Below, one piece after another: positions 1 to 13,633 of a stretch of DNA of 64,000 bases (the first letter of the stretch is position 1; each line of letters begins with the position of its first letter). Below the pieces are notes generated by a model. That model saw nothing but the letters and a program-made list of their open reading frames with translations. It did not search any database and was not told the DNA's origin. Both the position numbers and the translations under genes were made by a program. Source of the stretch: Rotaria sp. Silwood1 (taxonomy: Eukaryota; Rotifera; Eurotatoria; Philodinida; Philodinidae); assembly GCA_905250075.1 (NCBI GenBank), contig CAJNOP010000030.1, positions 598,391-662,390 on the forward strand, given 5' to 3'.

Positions 1-150
1 GTATAGCATATCTATATATTAATATATTGATGTATTATTCTTAGCAAATTCATTCCATTTATTTTTTTTTACTATTTCAATTCTTAATCTTTTTTTTTTT
101 GATATCAGTAGTAGAAAATATTAAACTGATCTATTAATATAAATCAATAG

Positions 151-234
151 GTTGGACTGGGTGGAAAAAAGCCAGCTCATGAGTCACTTATCTTATGTAA
201 TGGTGAACCAGCATCGACAGTTGAAGAAGAATAG
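151..234 (+). CDS. Terminal exon of an unidentified gene entering from the left
   Basis: An acceptor (AATAG) is followed by an open stretch of 27 codons ending in TAG at 232-234. It begins VGLGGKKPAHESL and ends EPASTVEEE. Codon use looks coding and the acidic tail is a plausible protein end. The rest of the gene would lie before the window, so the family cannot be named. It is too short for homology by eye. Confidence 0.4.
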   Translation, partial: VGLGGKKPAHESLILCNGEPASTVEEE

Positions 235-2731
235 AATTGGAAAATGTGATGCATGATGAACAAAGAGAGTTAGTCAAGAATATTGTGTTGAATATAGAGA
301 CAAATTTTTACAGTGATAACAATTTTATTTTTATGGTTTTGTATTATAGATAATAAGTATAAATTTCTAATAAAGTACACTTTTAAGAGTGTCTGACGTT
401 GCATTATATAAAAATGATAAAGATTTTACAGGGAATCTGTCATAAAATAAGCATTTCACTTTATAGACATTTTACTTTTAGAAAGGTTTAGTTATTAAAA
501 TATAGGTCGTATTTTGTATTTTTTCTATGGTTTCAGTTGTTTTGAACAGTTGTAGAAAAACAAATAACTCAATTTAAAGAATGGTTCAATAAAAATGGAC
601 GAGTTTAGGTTGCTTTGTATTCAGTTTCATTCTGACTCAACATTTAGACATGTAATTTTCTATGGACATTGTATAAATACTGGCTGTACTTTTGTATTTA
701 TTGTTCGTTGCAGAAATGTTCTAGTCAATGAAATCTATGTATAACAATAAGCCGCATGCTCAAACGAGCTTAAGTATTATTTGATGGGATGAGAGTCGAT
801 TTCTGTAAAGATTGATATGAACGAGAGGAGATTTTTTTGGTTGCTACCTTTTTTGTTTTACCTCATTCAATTTGCGTGTTTGTTTCTGACTTTAATTAGT
901 TTAATTCAAAAAAAACGACATCGATAAGAATATACATATATATGTCTTCGATCTAATAGGATGACTCTCTCTCTCTCTCTCTCTCTCGTTTATGGCAGTG
1001 TCATTGGTAGTGAGTGCATTCGTATAGCACAGCAGGAAATGATAGGCGAAACGTTCGCACGCAATGCTAGCAGAAAAAATAAGTAGATAGAAAAAGATGA
1101 ATGAACACGAAATATTTCGAAAGAATAGATTTGTTTCTTTTTTAACAAATTGAAGAAAGAAAAATCTATATAAACTATAAAAAAATATTTGCCTACAACG
1201 ATTTATCCATTAATTATAGACTAAACGAAATTCTATGTCTATTTTCACTGATTTGTGTGTTTTTTCTTGTTCATATTATCAATCTGGAACTAAGCGATAA
1301 TAAAAAAAATTCACATATGAAACAACATTGTTTGAACTCTATTGGATTGTTGTTACTTAATAAATCATAAGAAACCCATTAACAGAAGTTGATTCAATTC
1401 TTATGTTATTTATTTCCAAAAAAGATCATAATTATCAGTTAATCATGACAAGATTTCGACTTTCTCATATATAACTTTTAAATTTTCTTAATCTCGATTA
1501 AGAATTAAACATACAGTTTCGTCTTATTTAATTGTCTTCCAGAAGATTTATTTCAAGTCTAATTTTAGGCATCTGTTAAATAAACCATAATTAGTTATTA
1601 GAAATAACAGTTTTTGTTACTTTGTATATTGAGATTTCATTGAACGATGAATTATTAGAATATCGAGATTAAAAAAAAACATTGTTTGTATCTATTTTTT
1701 CGAGTGCAATGACCGAAATGTATTTTTCTTGTTTCAGACAGTTCGATAGGTTAATTCTTGAATGCCCTCCGACTGAGCATAAAAATCTGTCTTCTATATT
1801 CCATATGTTTTGTTGAAACAAACGTATATATTTTGTGCGATAAATATCAGTATAGCAGGTGTGATGAAGAAAATATAGAAAGTTCAAACATTATATTCTA
1901 TTTTTATATGGTATGCGTATTTTTTTCTAATCGACAAATGAGATCATCATTTTTGTTTCGACTGACCAACGAGAAATGAAAAAATACCTTAGAGAAAAGA
2001 ATGAACACACAATAAAAAGTCAAATGATAAATCTTAAATAGTCAACCGACATACGTATATGCAAGACATTTAGTCCAAAAAAATTGACAGTAAACTAAAC
2101 ATTTGTCGATGCAATTTTAATTTAAAGGAAATATCAATTTTTACTTGTTTTTTTCTCTTTATTGATACTATTTAAAAACGAAATATCTCGTCCATGTCAT
2201 GGATGTTGCAAACATACTCTGATAGAAACAGTCCAAAATCTCTCCATGGTGACGTTTAAGTGTTATGTAGAATGCTCATTGAAGAAAAACAAGACTTAAG
2301 ACTTAAAAGTAAATTTATTGTTTAAGTTGTTGACACATAACAAGGTATAGTGATGAGATACATTGCAAGGAATAATTAAGATAAAAATGGGTTTCATTTA
2401 AAACTTGAACTTTTTATCAGAATTATTTCGTCTTTTGTCGATTATCAATCGTTATGAGTTCATTAGAATGACTCCTGTTGTTCATCATAATGAGTATGTC
2501 ATTTGATTATTGACGTAAAGTGCGGCTTCACTGTCATCTTCTTTTTGATATAATTCCTTCTTTCAGTCTTTATGAAATAAAAGTAAGGATAAAACAGTTA
2601 ATTTGATCTCATTCTTGTCTCGCCTCATGATTTTTCAAGTAGCAAATGATCTCTTTTGTGATCGTGTGCTTTCACGCAGAACAAGTCCAATTATATTTTT
2701 TGCTTGTATTATTGCTGTTATATTTTAAAAG
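235..2731. other. Intergenic AT-rich DNA, no gene seen
   Basis: I see no convincing coding exon. A (CT)n simple repeat lies at about 965-988. Short open frames here lack coding character. Upstream exons or the promoter of the gene ending at 3250 may be hidden here. Confidence 0.5.
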
Positions 2732-3250
2732 AGTGTACCTCATTCGATTTGAAACAAATCGATTCTGATGAACAACTTTCTCAAATGATCAATACAAACA
2801 ATCTCTCAGATGCAGTCGTCGATGAAGCTTCCACTACCAACACACAAATATGTCAACAGCCTGCAGAACCCGAACATCTCTGTTTTTCTCCCTACGAATT
2901 CACTTCTTTCAAAATGATATGTCTCTCTAACGGCAAGTACCAAAGAAAATAAGCAACAATCGAATTGAAAATTCTATTTCCAATTAATAATGTTAAATGT
3001 ATTTCATTATTTGCCTTTTTGATGACGAATGTGCCTATTAATAACAACGATAACCGTATATCCGAATTCGTTGAAATATCAATAAAGCTTCTAATGATGT
3101 GGCAAGTTTGTTTGTCTGTATTTTTGACTCTCGAAATCTTTAGATATCGTCCCAATAGAAAGTGAAAGCAGTACTCAAAAAGGAAAAAAAAGAGTATTAT
3201 TCTTGACTGAAGCCAGCTTAGAACGAATGAAATCAATCAGACAAGAATGA
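2732..3250 (+). CDS. 3' exons of an unidentified gene, probable GC-AG intron
   Basis: The first exon starts after AAAAG or AAAAGAG (2732 or 2734) and runs to 2932. It reads CTSFDLKQIDSDEQLSQMIN and continues Ser/Glu/Asp-rich. The next sequence is GCAAGT, the consensus of a GC-type donor. An acceptor TTTAG at 3141-3143 leads to a last exon 3144-3250 that reads DIVPIESESSTQKGKKRVLF, then a 15-residue tail and TGA. The phases join exactly (1+2). If the GC donor is rejected the first exon would read through to TAA at 2950-2952. The 5' end was not found. A candidate upstream ATG lies at about 2646. The product is unknown and probably soluble and charged. Confidence 0.45.
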
Positions 3251-4390
3251 CAACAAGTAATGAGACGAAATTTCTGTAAAATGAATTCATTTTTATTTCG
3301 AAGCATTTCAGTAAATGATAGTATAATGTCGAGATATATATGCTACATGTATTTTAGTTTTTATTCAAAAAGATACACAAGACAAAATGTTTATCGCTAT
3401 TTTCAAAATTTTAATAAATTGCTAACACTGAACATGTTTATCCTCATGTTATAACTTATATGGAGAAATAAGCCGGAAATTGTTGAATTTTGGTTGTCAA
3501 TATTATTGTTCATTCATTTTGGCTATAAGGTTTGGAATCAATCAGAGACTTACTGTAATCTTCAAAGCATAAAGATTATTACTCATTCTCTTCTCTAATA
3601 CAAGTTGAAAAGCACGTGTGTGTCAATTGATCTGGATTCTTTGTCTTGAAATAAAACGTTTGTTTTTGTTGTGTAGCTGTCAAATACATCGTTTACAAAT
3701 AATAAAATCAAGATACAAATTGATATAGTGGAGTACTTCAATTGCCGTTGACATGGTTTTTGATTAAAATTGATTTTTTTTTTATTTTTTCTTATCAAAA
3801 ATAACACGATGATATACGTGTTCAATGTAAGGAGTCTATTAAATTTCGAAAATATCTACAAAGACTCAGACTTATGAGCCGAGTAGAACATTCAATGGTG
3901 TATCTTTTTGAAAAGAAAAAAAAAAAGATTTATCATGTTTTCTGAATACAGTCACACGCACAACAGAGAGTGGTGCAAAACTTTGCCACATCCAACATAT
4001 GCGGTTGTCATATTATATGTGCTCGAGTATATGTCAGTGAATAAAGGTCTTCCTTGACAACGACATATGATCTGCATAACTGCTGGTTGTTTATTTTGAA
4101 TGAGTGTTATATTTTCCATTAGATTTGTTGATTATAATGGATATGACATCAGTCCTGTAATGTTTCTCTTGAATTAAAAACTGTATTCCTATTTCTTTTT
4201 TAAATAAATTATTGTCGTTGACTTGATATAAGACAATGCATATAGAAAATAATAAAAAATTGTAAAAGAAAATGAATTTTCTTTTTGTTTATTTCATCGC
4301 AAAACAAAACAATGTCTGATTTACGAAGAATTTTTATTTCATGAAGTTATACAATACAAAATAAAAGAAATCTGTAAAAAAAAATCATAA
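3251..4390. other. Intergenic region between convergent genes
   Basis: AT-rich DNA with no supported gene. It separates the plus-strand gene ending at 3250 from the minus-strand Rab gene, and must hold both 3' UTRs. Confidence 0.5.
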
Positions 4391-5439
4391 TTAACTTTTG
4401 CTATCACCAGAATCATTACTACCACCACAACATTTTCGATCATTTTTCGTTTTTTCATCTGGCTTATCATGTACAGTAAGTGTACCACTACGTGCATAAC
4501 TACCTGGTGAACGTGGTTGTAATTGTTCATTATGTTTCATAATCTTAAGACAAAAAAAAAACCAAAAAGCTTGAAATTAATATTCAAAAACAAATATTTC
4601 CATAAATTACTTCGCTAATAAGAAATCGAGCTGATGCTTCAATATTTATATTTTCTTTAGCTGATGTTTCAAACCAATTAGCAAATCCTTTTGCTCGACA
4701 AAATTCATCCATTTGTTGGGCACTATTAACTAAACCTTCTTTAGCTAAATCGCACTAAAATTAAAAAACAAATTGAGTGTCTTCTTTGTTTTCACAAAAT
4801 TTATCTTCAATAGAAATCTACTTTATTAGCCAGTAATACACATGGTACAGGATTTCCATCCGGCAATTGAACTTTATTATCCAAGTCTGTTTTCCATTTA
4901 GTAACTGCTTCAAAAGTTGACCCTCGTGTAACATCGAAAACAATAAAACAACCTACTGCTTCTTTATAATAAACACGAGTCATATTACCAAATCGCTCTT
5001 GACCTGCGATATCCTACAAAAAAGAAATCAAAAATACAATTATATCATCCGAAGAAACAAAAAAAAAACTGACATACCCAGAGTTGAAGACGAATAACAG
5101 TATCATCATCATACTTAACAATTTTTAATGCAAAATCAACACCAATCTATGAAAAGAGAATTATTGAATTAGAAAAAAAAAACATATGGCTATTTTAAAA
5201 TTTTACAGTTGCTCGATAATGTTCGGAGAAAAAATTATGCACATAACGTTTGACGAGTGCTGTTTTTCCTGTAGCCAATTCACCAATAACAAGAACTTTG
5301 AATAAATATTCTTTTTTCTGATCCATATTTGACGGAGGTGCACTAGGAGTATTTGCCTACATAATGAATATAAATCGAATATTGAATACAAAAACAAAAT
5401 ACAAAATCTTGATTTTTGGACTATATATCTACTAACCAT
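4391..5439 (-). CDS. Rab32: Rab32/Rab38-type small GTPase, six coding exons
   Basis: Small GTPase that in other animals directs traffic to lysosome-related organelles and mitochondria. Exons in transcript order: 5437-5439, 5207-5356, 5078-5146, 4822-5013, 4611-4754, 4391-4543. All phases are 0 and the product is 236 residues. Visible motifs are the P-loop GELATGKT (26-33), WDIAGQE (74-80), NKCDL (137-141) and ETSAKE (167-172). The switch II sequence with IAGQERFGNMTRVYYKEA is the Rab32/38 signature (Ile where most Rabs have Thr). ATG is the only codon of the first coding exon, because the donor GTTAGT follows it at once. An alternative internal Met is residue 12. The Cys pair expected for prenylation (224-225) is followed by 11 more residues, so the tail is atypical. 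Introns are about 60-80 bp except the first. Confidence 0.93.
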
Positions 5440-7480
5440 GGTTTTCAGCAGAATCAAAATGAAAAAAAATGAAGATACGTGTGTGAACTTGAATCAGTAA
5501 AGATATGAAATGCAGAAGAAATAGATAAGAACTCATTGTTACTTTTTCCTATGCATGTATACTGAGTTAGTCATCATGATAGGTGTTTGTTCTTTCTCAT
5601 TTTTTTATAACATTTGTAATAACTTGATATTAATTTTGTCTTCGTCACATTTACAAAGGTTTTTTTCTTGTTGAGTATTAAAAAAAATAATAAACACCTA
5701 TGGATTAGTTTGTATATCTTCTGCAACACTTTACTTTCTCTCTTATGCCATACTATTTTTCTAATTATGTATCTCATACATCAGAAAAATATTCATTTTT
5801 TTCTGTTACTCATAGCTCAAACAAATATTTCGATGATGAAAATCTAGTTTGGTAGATAAAATGTCAATAATGCAAAATAAAACAGAATTTGTTTTTTTCT
5901 GTATACCGTATATGGTTAGATAGAGCATGACAAAGCTGATTCAGAATAGGTGTGTCTGCAATTTTTGGAGATGATTTTGTTAGAAGAAAATTTTCAGTTT
6001 TTTTCAGATGATCTACTTTTTCTCAAAAATAGGTTAACTTTCGATAACTCACAAATTTTCAATTTTTTCATTTGCTCTAAATTTTAAGACTGCTGTCTCC
6101 GTTGATAGTGTCATAATTTTAAATTTTACTCAATCACCTGTAAAAGAAGTAATACAAAGAAAACATCACTCTTCTATTAAGAATAAAATCATTCGAGTTT
6201 TTTTGATTATTATTTTTATTTCATATTCAAATTTATGTTTTACTTCTAACTAAATATTTTCTGTCTGATTGAAATTCAGACTCTTAAACTGATCATTTCA
6301 TTATTTGACATGTATTATTATTGATGAAGTGTTTATTCATATTATTGGTATATGTGAAGATGTGATCATATTATAAATATTTAGTTCTCGCGAAATTTAA
6401 TTAAAAAAAAAGCATAGATAGATAGAGACTGTTACGTCTCTTGAGATTGTCTATATATTTTTATTTATTTCTTTAAGTAATATTCGCCCTAGAAGAATGT
6501 ACTGAGTTCAAGATAATGTGTCACCAGTTTGCCACAGGAACTTGATTGAATACCTAGTTGAGTATGATCTCAGTATATGAGTACTTATCAGACATTCGCT
6601 CAGTATCTATAGCATTCTATAAAAAAAACTATTCAACAAGCTAGTAGAATGAATGTTTAGAAGCATTTTGTAGTCAATTGTCAAAATTTCATAAAGGATC
6701 CTGCGCCAGTGTTTTATTCAGCAAAGGATTGGTACTCCAAAGATTAGGTTTGTGGTTAATATACCACAAACAATATGTTATGAATAGAGATTTCCATTGA
6801 GAGTTTTTGTTTCGCACTTCACAATGCTAATTAATCTCATGTCTTTACTGCAGTAATATTAATATGAATAGAATTTTCAACAGAAGATGATGATATGTCT
6901 TAATTATTAGATATTAGGTCACTTCTTTGCCAGTTGACGACGAACAATCATCGAAAAACATGAAAACGTAAATTATTTTATAAGAGAAGAAAACATTAGA
7001 AAAAAAAGAAATTTCTACTTATACACAAGTTGTTTTTTATTCAAACACTTGTAATTTATTTCATCAATGAATTTTATTACACGAATAATAAATTTCAATA
7101 TGAACAAGAAAATATTTATTTTATGATTATTATTATTATTATTATAATATTTCACAAAAATAAAAATAAGCAATAGGTTAATTCATAAGCTATATATAAA
7201 AAAATATTGAAAGAATTTTCTTCTCGCCGAATTATTGTACTTAAACTAAATCTGTCGAAGATCAGTTCAAGTAAAAACAATCATTATTTACCTCTCAGTT
7301 TATAATACATCATAAGAAAAATAGAAACACTTTTGTTTTTTATAGAAGAATATGTCTATAAAAGATTGTCAAACATAAATCAATTTGATTTTATATAAAA
7401 AGTTAATATATGGATAATTTGTAGGTTTTTATGTTTTACTCTGAAGACATTGTTTTGGATAAGAAATAGAATAGCAAATT
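5440..7480. other. Intergenic region with one repeat relic
   Basis: No gene seen. About 6487-6615 is a diverged copy of the GTAC-rich fold-back family found intact at 36.0-36.8 kb. The shared pieces are 'ccctaga', 'tactgagtt' and 'cacaggaactt' in the same order. A short (TTA)n run lies near 7127-7145. Confidence 0.5.
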
Positions 7481-7963
7481 CTATACTCGAAGTCGTTGAA
7501 AGTCCAGAATAAGATGAATTTCCCCATGACGAGCTAAACCGAATTTTCCTTTTAGGTCAAACCATTGATCTAAATGACCTATGAAAAAAAAAAATTAACT
7601 CATATAAATTATTTTTTTTTTACAAACCTTTGTCATATAATTGACGTAAATCAATTTCAACTGAACCTATTTTATCATTTTTAACTGAATCTTCATCATA
7701 CACATCAACATGAAGAACATCTTGTCCATATAAATGATTACTAAAGTAAACATTGTGTCAAGACAAAATTGAAACTAAAAACAAAAAACTTACAAAACAA
7801 ACGATTGATTCCATTTTGGATTTTTCGCATTTTGTTTTGTTTTTGTTTTTTGTTTGTAATTTGCATCATCAAGATATAGTACTACAAATGGATCATTTTC
7901 ACTAAGTGTATCTTTTTTCTTTAAATTTTTTGCTTCAATAACTGTTACTTGTAATTGAGCCAT
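7481..7963 (-). CDS. Small single C2-domain protein, three exons
   Basis: Exons in transcript order are 7794-7963, 7628-7740 and 7481-7578. Phases join (2, then 1) and give 126 residues, about the size of one C2 domain and nothing more. C2 domains bind acidic phospholipids, often with calcium. The expected Asp residues are present: D18 and D24 in loop 1 (KKKDTLSENDP), and D72, D74 and D79 in the third loop (VYDEDSVKND). Calcium-dependent membrane binding is therefore plausible. No signal peptide or transmembrane segment is seen. The start is set at MAQLQVTV. An in-frame ATG at 7996 would add 11 residues, but TTTTAG between the two looks like an acceptor of a 5' UTR intron. Confidence 0.85.
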
Positions 7964-10900
7964 TTTCTTATCTAAAATCAATTCAATAGAAAGCATTTAA
8001 TTTTTTGTCGGAAACATAGTATCAATAATTTTTTCATCGGTAACATGAAAAAAAAAAGGAAAAAATTAACAAAAGTCTCCTTTCTCAATGGCAACTCAAA
8101 GAAAAAGAAACTTATTATTTATGAAGGCGACATTTTATATGATCCTCGCGAGTTCGCCATGTGTTCGATATGAAAATATTTACTTTTGAAACGAAAGAAA
8201 AAAAAATACTCCGATTAATAACAAAAAGAAAAAAGAAAGAGGGAATAAACACTAAGTGTTGATAGAATCAAAAACAGATTAACTAGTAGACAATAGTTGC
8301 CCATAGAAAAGAGAAATATATCGTTGATATTCTCTAATCATGTTACTATATTGACCAATAAAGACATTTCTATATTGACAAACGTTTGTCGTTACAGTAA
8401 ATGTGCGCTACATTATATCGTTTCCATAGTTAAGTACAAGGAAAACTTAATCGACTAATAATCTATTATCTTGTATTTTTTTTATGTACATACTTGACTG
8501 AAATTTCTAATGATTAGTATACATGGTCATGTATGCATTTAGTTTTTGAAAAAATCTACTTAAGTAAATATTTATTTTTTATATCCATCGTAGACATGAC
8601 GAATTTGCACATGATGAAAATTGATATCTTTTTAAAAGTGCATTTATCGATTATTCATACAAAATATAAAGGATTATTTTACTGTTTTTTTTTATAAAAA
8701 AAATCAGTAGTTTCATGGATTTCGATTTCGAAAAAAAAAAGAACCTATTATTTAGAGTTGAAGTATATGGTATCACTGACTATAATCGTATTAATGCAGT
8801 ACTAACTATTTCTTGTCAATTACTTGAAATAGAAGAAAGCTTCAAGACAATATAACAACGAATGATTGTTATGTTTTGCTTTAAACATATACTCGTGTCT
8901 ATATGACCTTTTCCTTTAAATATTGACGTCAGTTAATATATACATTTCTTTATATCTAAAGAGATAATTATATTACAGCAAAAAATGCTTTCTTGAACTT
9001 GTCAAAAAAAGAACGTTGTCAATGGTTTTTTTTTTCTTTCGACCATCTTGACATGAATCAAAGAAAAACTGAATGAGCCTTTTCGAAAAGTGATTTTATC
9101 TATTTAATATTTCTTTTTTTGTTGCACGATAGAAAATATTATTGAAATAATTACGAATTCATGTTTTAAAATATTATTACAAGGGATAAATCCCTGACAG
9201 GGAATAATATCAATGATGAACATCAAATCGTGTTTCTGTAATATTAATTAATGAAATTAAATGCATAATATATGTTGAACAGTCACGATCTATCTCTTGT
9301 AGTTAATTAATCGATCTCGGAGAAAAAAAAAAAGATTTTGAAAATAATATTAACATATATGAATATATCGAAACTTTGTCATTATTCAATTAGACTATAA
9401 TTGAGAACAAGGACTTTTCTTTATATTTATTTGACTAATAAAAACTACTTAACAACTAATAGTTTTAAATAGAATAAAGATATTCACATTTGTATATTTA
9501 TAATCTTTAAAAAATTAATTAAAAATTTTATTCTCTTTTATTAATCAAGAATACAAGAAAATATTACTAATTTAATTTATATTGTCTAGAGTACAGTATA
9601 GAAACGTCACATCATTCTGATAGATTATGTGATAGACGTTCTTTTTTGAACAACTCTTTCGCTTGGATCTCAATGGACTCTTCTACGATCCATGTTTGAA
9701 AATATAATTTTGGGATATATTTTAGCATGCAAACTCATACTTTTCTCTTACAACAAAAATATTTTTGGATGGAAGTCTAAACAATGTAAAAAGAAAAAAG
9801 AAATCATCACTGTTTTTATGTATGGTTCAGCATTTCTCTCTACAAGTATGCTGATCATGATATAATTTGGTGTTTAATTAATGAAGAGAAGTTTTTAAAT
9901 TAATATAATTAAAAGCAATACATTTATTATTGAATATTAATAGATCAATCGAACAAATAACTATAATAGTGAATCAAGACATTTTTTTGCATCCCTAAAT
10001 ATCTATCATTTGTCATTGTTTAGATTGGTAGATTATATTACTCTATTTATGAATAGTTCATTAAAATTACTAACAGTGACTCGCACTTGTAAACTTGTTT
10101 TTGACAAGTATCAACATTCATAGAAAAATTATTCTTAGATAGAAGTCAAAAAACAAACCAATATGCGTTAGAACTATTGATGTTTTGAGATTATTTTAAT
10201 TATGCCTAAAGGATACGAAACCTTGTTTATAAAGAAAATCATGAAAAATGAAAGTTACATACCTGAACATCGATAATAAAATAGAACTTTATTTAAAATA
10301 ATATACTTTTTTGTTGTTATTAATGGTTTTATATTTAGTATAAAATATGAACTTACTATTGAATAAATATATATAGATGTGTTTTATGTCTTTATTTGAG
10401 AATTGATTTGAAGAAATACGACTACTAATGCTATTCATTAATCGATGTTAAATCATAATTGAATTTATTTAAGATTAAATTAATTAATTAATATTTCTTT
10501 TTCTCTATTTCCTATCGTTACACTTACTTATTTTGGCGAGAAATGAATATCGAAAATAAAGAAAATTTTATTTGAATAGAAATATTTATTAGTTTAATTT
10601 GTTCCGGTTTTAGTTCATTTCATCGTTTGTGTTGTTAATACTATTCTTAGATAAATAACATTATTATAAATCATAATTCTGATGTGTCTAATGCAGTCTG
10701 TTATTGTTAAATCGTAGCCACTAGTATTTCCTATAAAAAAGAAATATTTTTACATATGAATGAAATAATTCTAAATTTATCAACATTAATTCTCAGTGGT
10801 ATATCAATTCATATTGGAGAAATACAATATATTGATTTAATACGAAGAATCGGAAAATTTTTATTGATAAGAGAAATGATTGATAATACCTGATAGACTT

Positions 10901-12132
10901 GAATCTGTCTATGTTAGTCTGTTTGGATTTATTCTTTGAATGATAAATAAACAGAATACTCCGAAGACAGGTTAAATAAACGCATGACACTCGATTATAA
11001 TTTTGATGCATAGTTATAAATGTTTTTCGTACGAATGAATAAAAAAAAAAAATCAAAGGTATAATATTGATTGTATGGTGTATGTGTTATTCTGTTTTTC
11101 AAACAGTTGTTGACTAAATAAATAGATGCTCTTGTTAATATTTGTGCTTTTATATGTGAATCTTTATCTAGTACAAATGCATTTTCTTCTTTCCACAATT
11201 GTTATTATATCAGTCAACAGAATCTTTGTAAATAAAACTTAATTTTTTTTTAATTTCAAAAAAATTAATAACGAAATAGTCCTGTTATTTGTATTGATAT
11301 TCAGTCAATAACTCCTCGATATTTATTATCAAATATTTCTATTTAAGCTAATCTTCATTATTGTCGATTAGATAAAAGAATACAATAAGAAATAATATCA
11401 CTGATGCTTTTATGAATTTCTTCCACAATTCTACTAATATCGATAAAATTAGTCATTCATATATATATACATACATAGAAAATTTTCATATCGTGGTCTT
11501 TTAAATTTTTCTCTTAGAAATCTTCTTCAATATAGATTTTTTACGGCTATATTAATCTACATGATTGAAATAAAACTTATTTGAATATCTATATGGCTTT
11601 TATTTGTAACAATCTATATTGTATTTGCTTCATATAACATATTAAGTGATGAAATTTTAATCAATGCAAATAACAAAAAATGGAAGTTTACCATAATTAT
11701 TTATGTTATTATGTATATTTTATTGACTTGTTTTAAATCTGCGCAACAATAAATATAGATGAAACAAGACGAACAATAGTCAGATGAGTTATTACTATAA
11801 AAGAAACCAAAATTTATTGTCAAAAGACAATCATACAAATGAAATTAATATTTGATATAGAGAGAGATAAATAAAAATATTTTTCTTTCTGTTTTTACTT
11901 AAATAATTGAAAAGGTTTCTCATAGATTTGTTGGATGGACGTAGTTGTCTGATGATTTCTTCATCGACAATGTTGACACATTTGGTTTTCTTGTTTATTC
12001 TTATTTGAGTTCTCCGATGGAGAAAATAATGAATTTATGATTTATTGTTTTCTTTTCTATTCACAATTATTTCTCTTTTTTTTTTTTTTTTCTTTTTGAT
12101 TATTTTTTGTTCTGGTATGACTTTTGGTGACA
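7964..12132. other. 4-kb AT-rich region without a recognisable gene
   Basis: Very AT-rich with many stops in all frames. I see no coding exon, no RNA gene and no clear repeat. It probably includes the promoter regions of the divergent C2-domain gene and the gene starting at 12133. Confidence 0.45.
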
Positions 12133-13633
12133 ATGAGTCGAGTAGTGCCTGAGTATTATTATACATCAAATGATATTGCCCAAGAACATAGTAATAAATT
12201 AAAAAATTATTCACAAACTATTTCAAAGCGAAGAAAAAAAAGACAATATAATATTGTTGAAAAAGATTTTGGTGATCATAAAGCTTATTATTATGTTCCA
12301 GTTGATTATGGAAATAACTATGATCTATCACAACTTGACGAAGTACCTACTGACAAAGAACAAAAAAGAAGTTATTCACCTATATTAGTTAGAAGAAAAA
12401 ATTTCGAAACATATGACGATAATCATATTGAAAAATTACCTATAATATCACCTCGTCAACATAATTATGTTTCACCAAGACGAGCACATATTATTGAAAG
12501 AATCTATTATGAACCATCGCAATCACAAACAAGTAAATATATTCATGAACATGATTATATACCACAAAATGAAGAAATTAATGAATATGTTGTACGAGAT
12601 CATGTACCAAAACAACGAGTATGATTATTAATAATGTTTTATCATAGTTTTGTAAAAAAAAAACGATCTGAAAGGAGTGTTGAAGTAGAAGGGTAAGACT
12701 ATGGACCCTTTCCACCGATGTCCTTCGCAGTGTGTCTCTCTCTCTCATCCTAGACCATGACAGACGTTGTTGATATACGATCCCAGACCGTATATCAATA
12801 TCGTTTGGTTATAATAAATGAATTATTTCCTTATTAGATTTTTCGAGAATTAAGTAAAATGATGATAAAAAAATGTGTCCTAAAATAAATACAATAAAAC
12901 AATCTCTCTCTCTCATTAGCAACAGCAACAATTACATTATGTTTCACATTTTTATCTCGTAGAAATTGCAACAATCACTTTTTTTTTCTTGCTGAGAGAT
13001 GATTTCAAACGTCCGGAAAGTGAACACCAGTTTTTGGAAGTATAGAACCATAGTACGTGCTACATAATCACAAACTCTGGAAGAACCAGCCTGATCTTCG
13101 GAGGTACATCGATAGAAGGCGTTAGGGTTTGAAAGTTTTCTGTTAGTCAGACTGGGGCTTAAAAATTTTGAACCTAATAGGCTGTAAATAACTACTTCAG
13201 CATTCTCTACTTGATAGAGTAGTGATTATAAAATGAAATATTTATTTGAATTTTTTTCTTTAGCTTAAAGTAGAATCACATCCTGTTGATAACAATCTAC
13301 AAGCAGAAAATCTTCCTTCCATTTCTCGTTCTCCACATCATGTTGTTAACAGTAATGAATCATCTCCTCGAGCAATACCTTCTCGATCACATATAACACC
13401 ACTTAATCTTAGTCAATTATCTTCTCCACGTCGTTCAATCCTAAAACAACACACTCTTCGAACATCACGATCATTACATGAATCAGTAAATAGATCATTA
13501 GCTCAAAACAAAAATCAACAAAAACATTCTAATTTAAAAGATGTTCTAGCACAAAATCGAGCTAGACGAGGTTCACGTATACCAAAACCACGACGTGAAA
13601 TTGATGATGAAGAATTTCATGATTTACCAATAG
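12133..13633 (+). CDS. Uncharacterised disordered protein, exons 1-2 of a proposed 11
   Basis: Exon 1 is 12133-12618 (ATG, 162 codons). The donor is CGA|GTATG. Exon 2 is 13264-13633, phase 0 in and phase 1 out (ATA G|GTAATA). The product is rich in Tyr, His, Ser, Arg and Gln, without a recognised fold. It starts MSRVVPEYYYTSNDIAQEH. Near residues 263-272 it carries RRGSRIPKPR, a basic stretch with an SxIP motif of the kind that binds EB1 at microtubule plus ends in other proteins. If exon 2 were the last exon, translation would stop at 13676-13678. I prefer a continuation to 31949 because of matching phase and composition. The 645-bp intron holds a copy of a dispersed repeat. Confidence 0.7.
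12652..12980 (+). repeat. Dispersed roughly 330-bp repeat, copy 1 of 4
   Basis: Shares ordered blocks with copies at 17326, 52551 and 60079: 'gatct.aaa', 'gtgttgaagta', 'gacagacgttgttgatat', a T-rich middle, 'caacaacaa', 'atgtttcacatttt' and 'atctc.tagaaatt'. It lies in an intron of the gene starting at 12133. It is the most altered copy at its left edge. Confidence 0.7.

Noticed and set aside
1758-1979. Overlapping short open frames on both strands near 1.7-2.0 kb
   Set aside because: AT-rich, no splice context, amino-acid composition unlike the real genes nearby.
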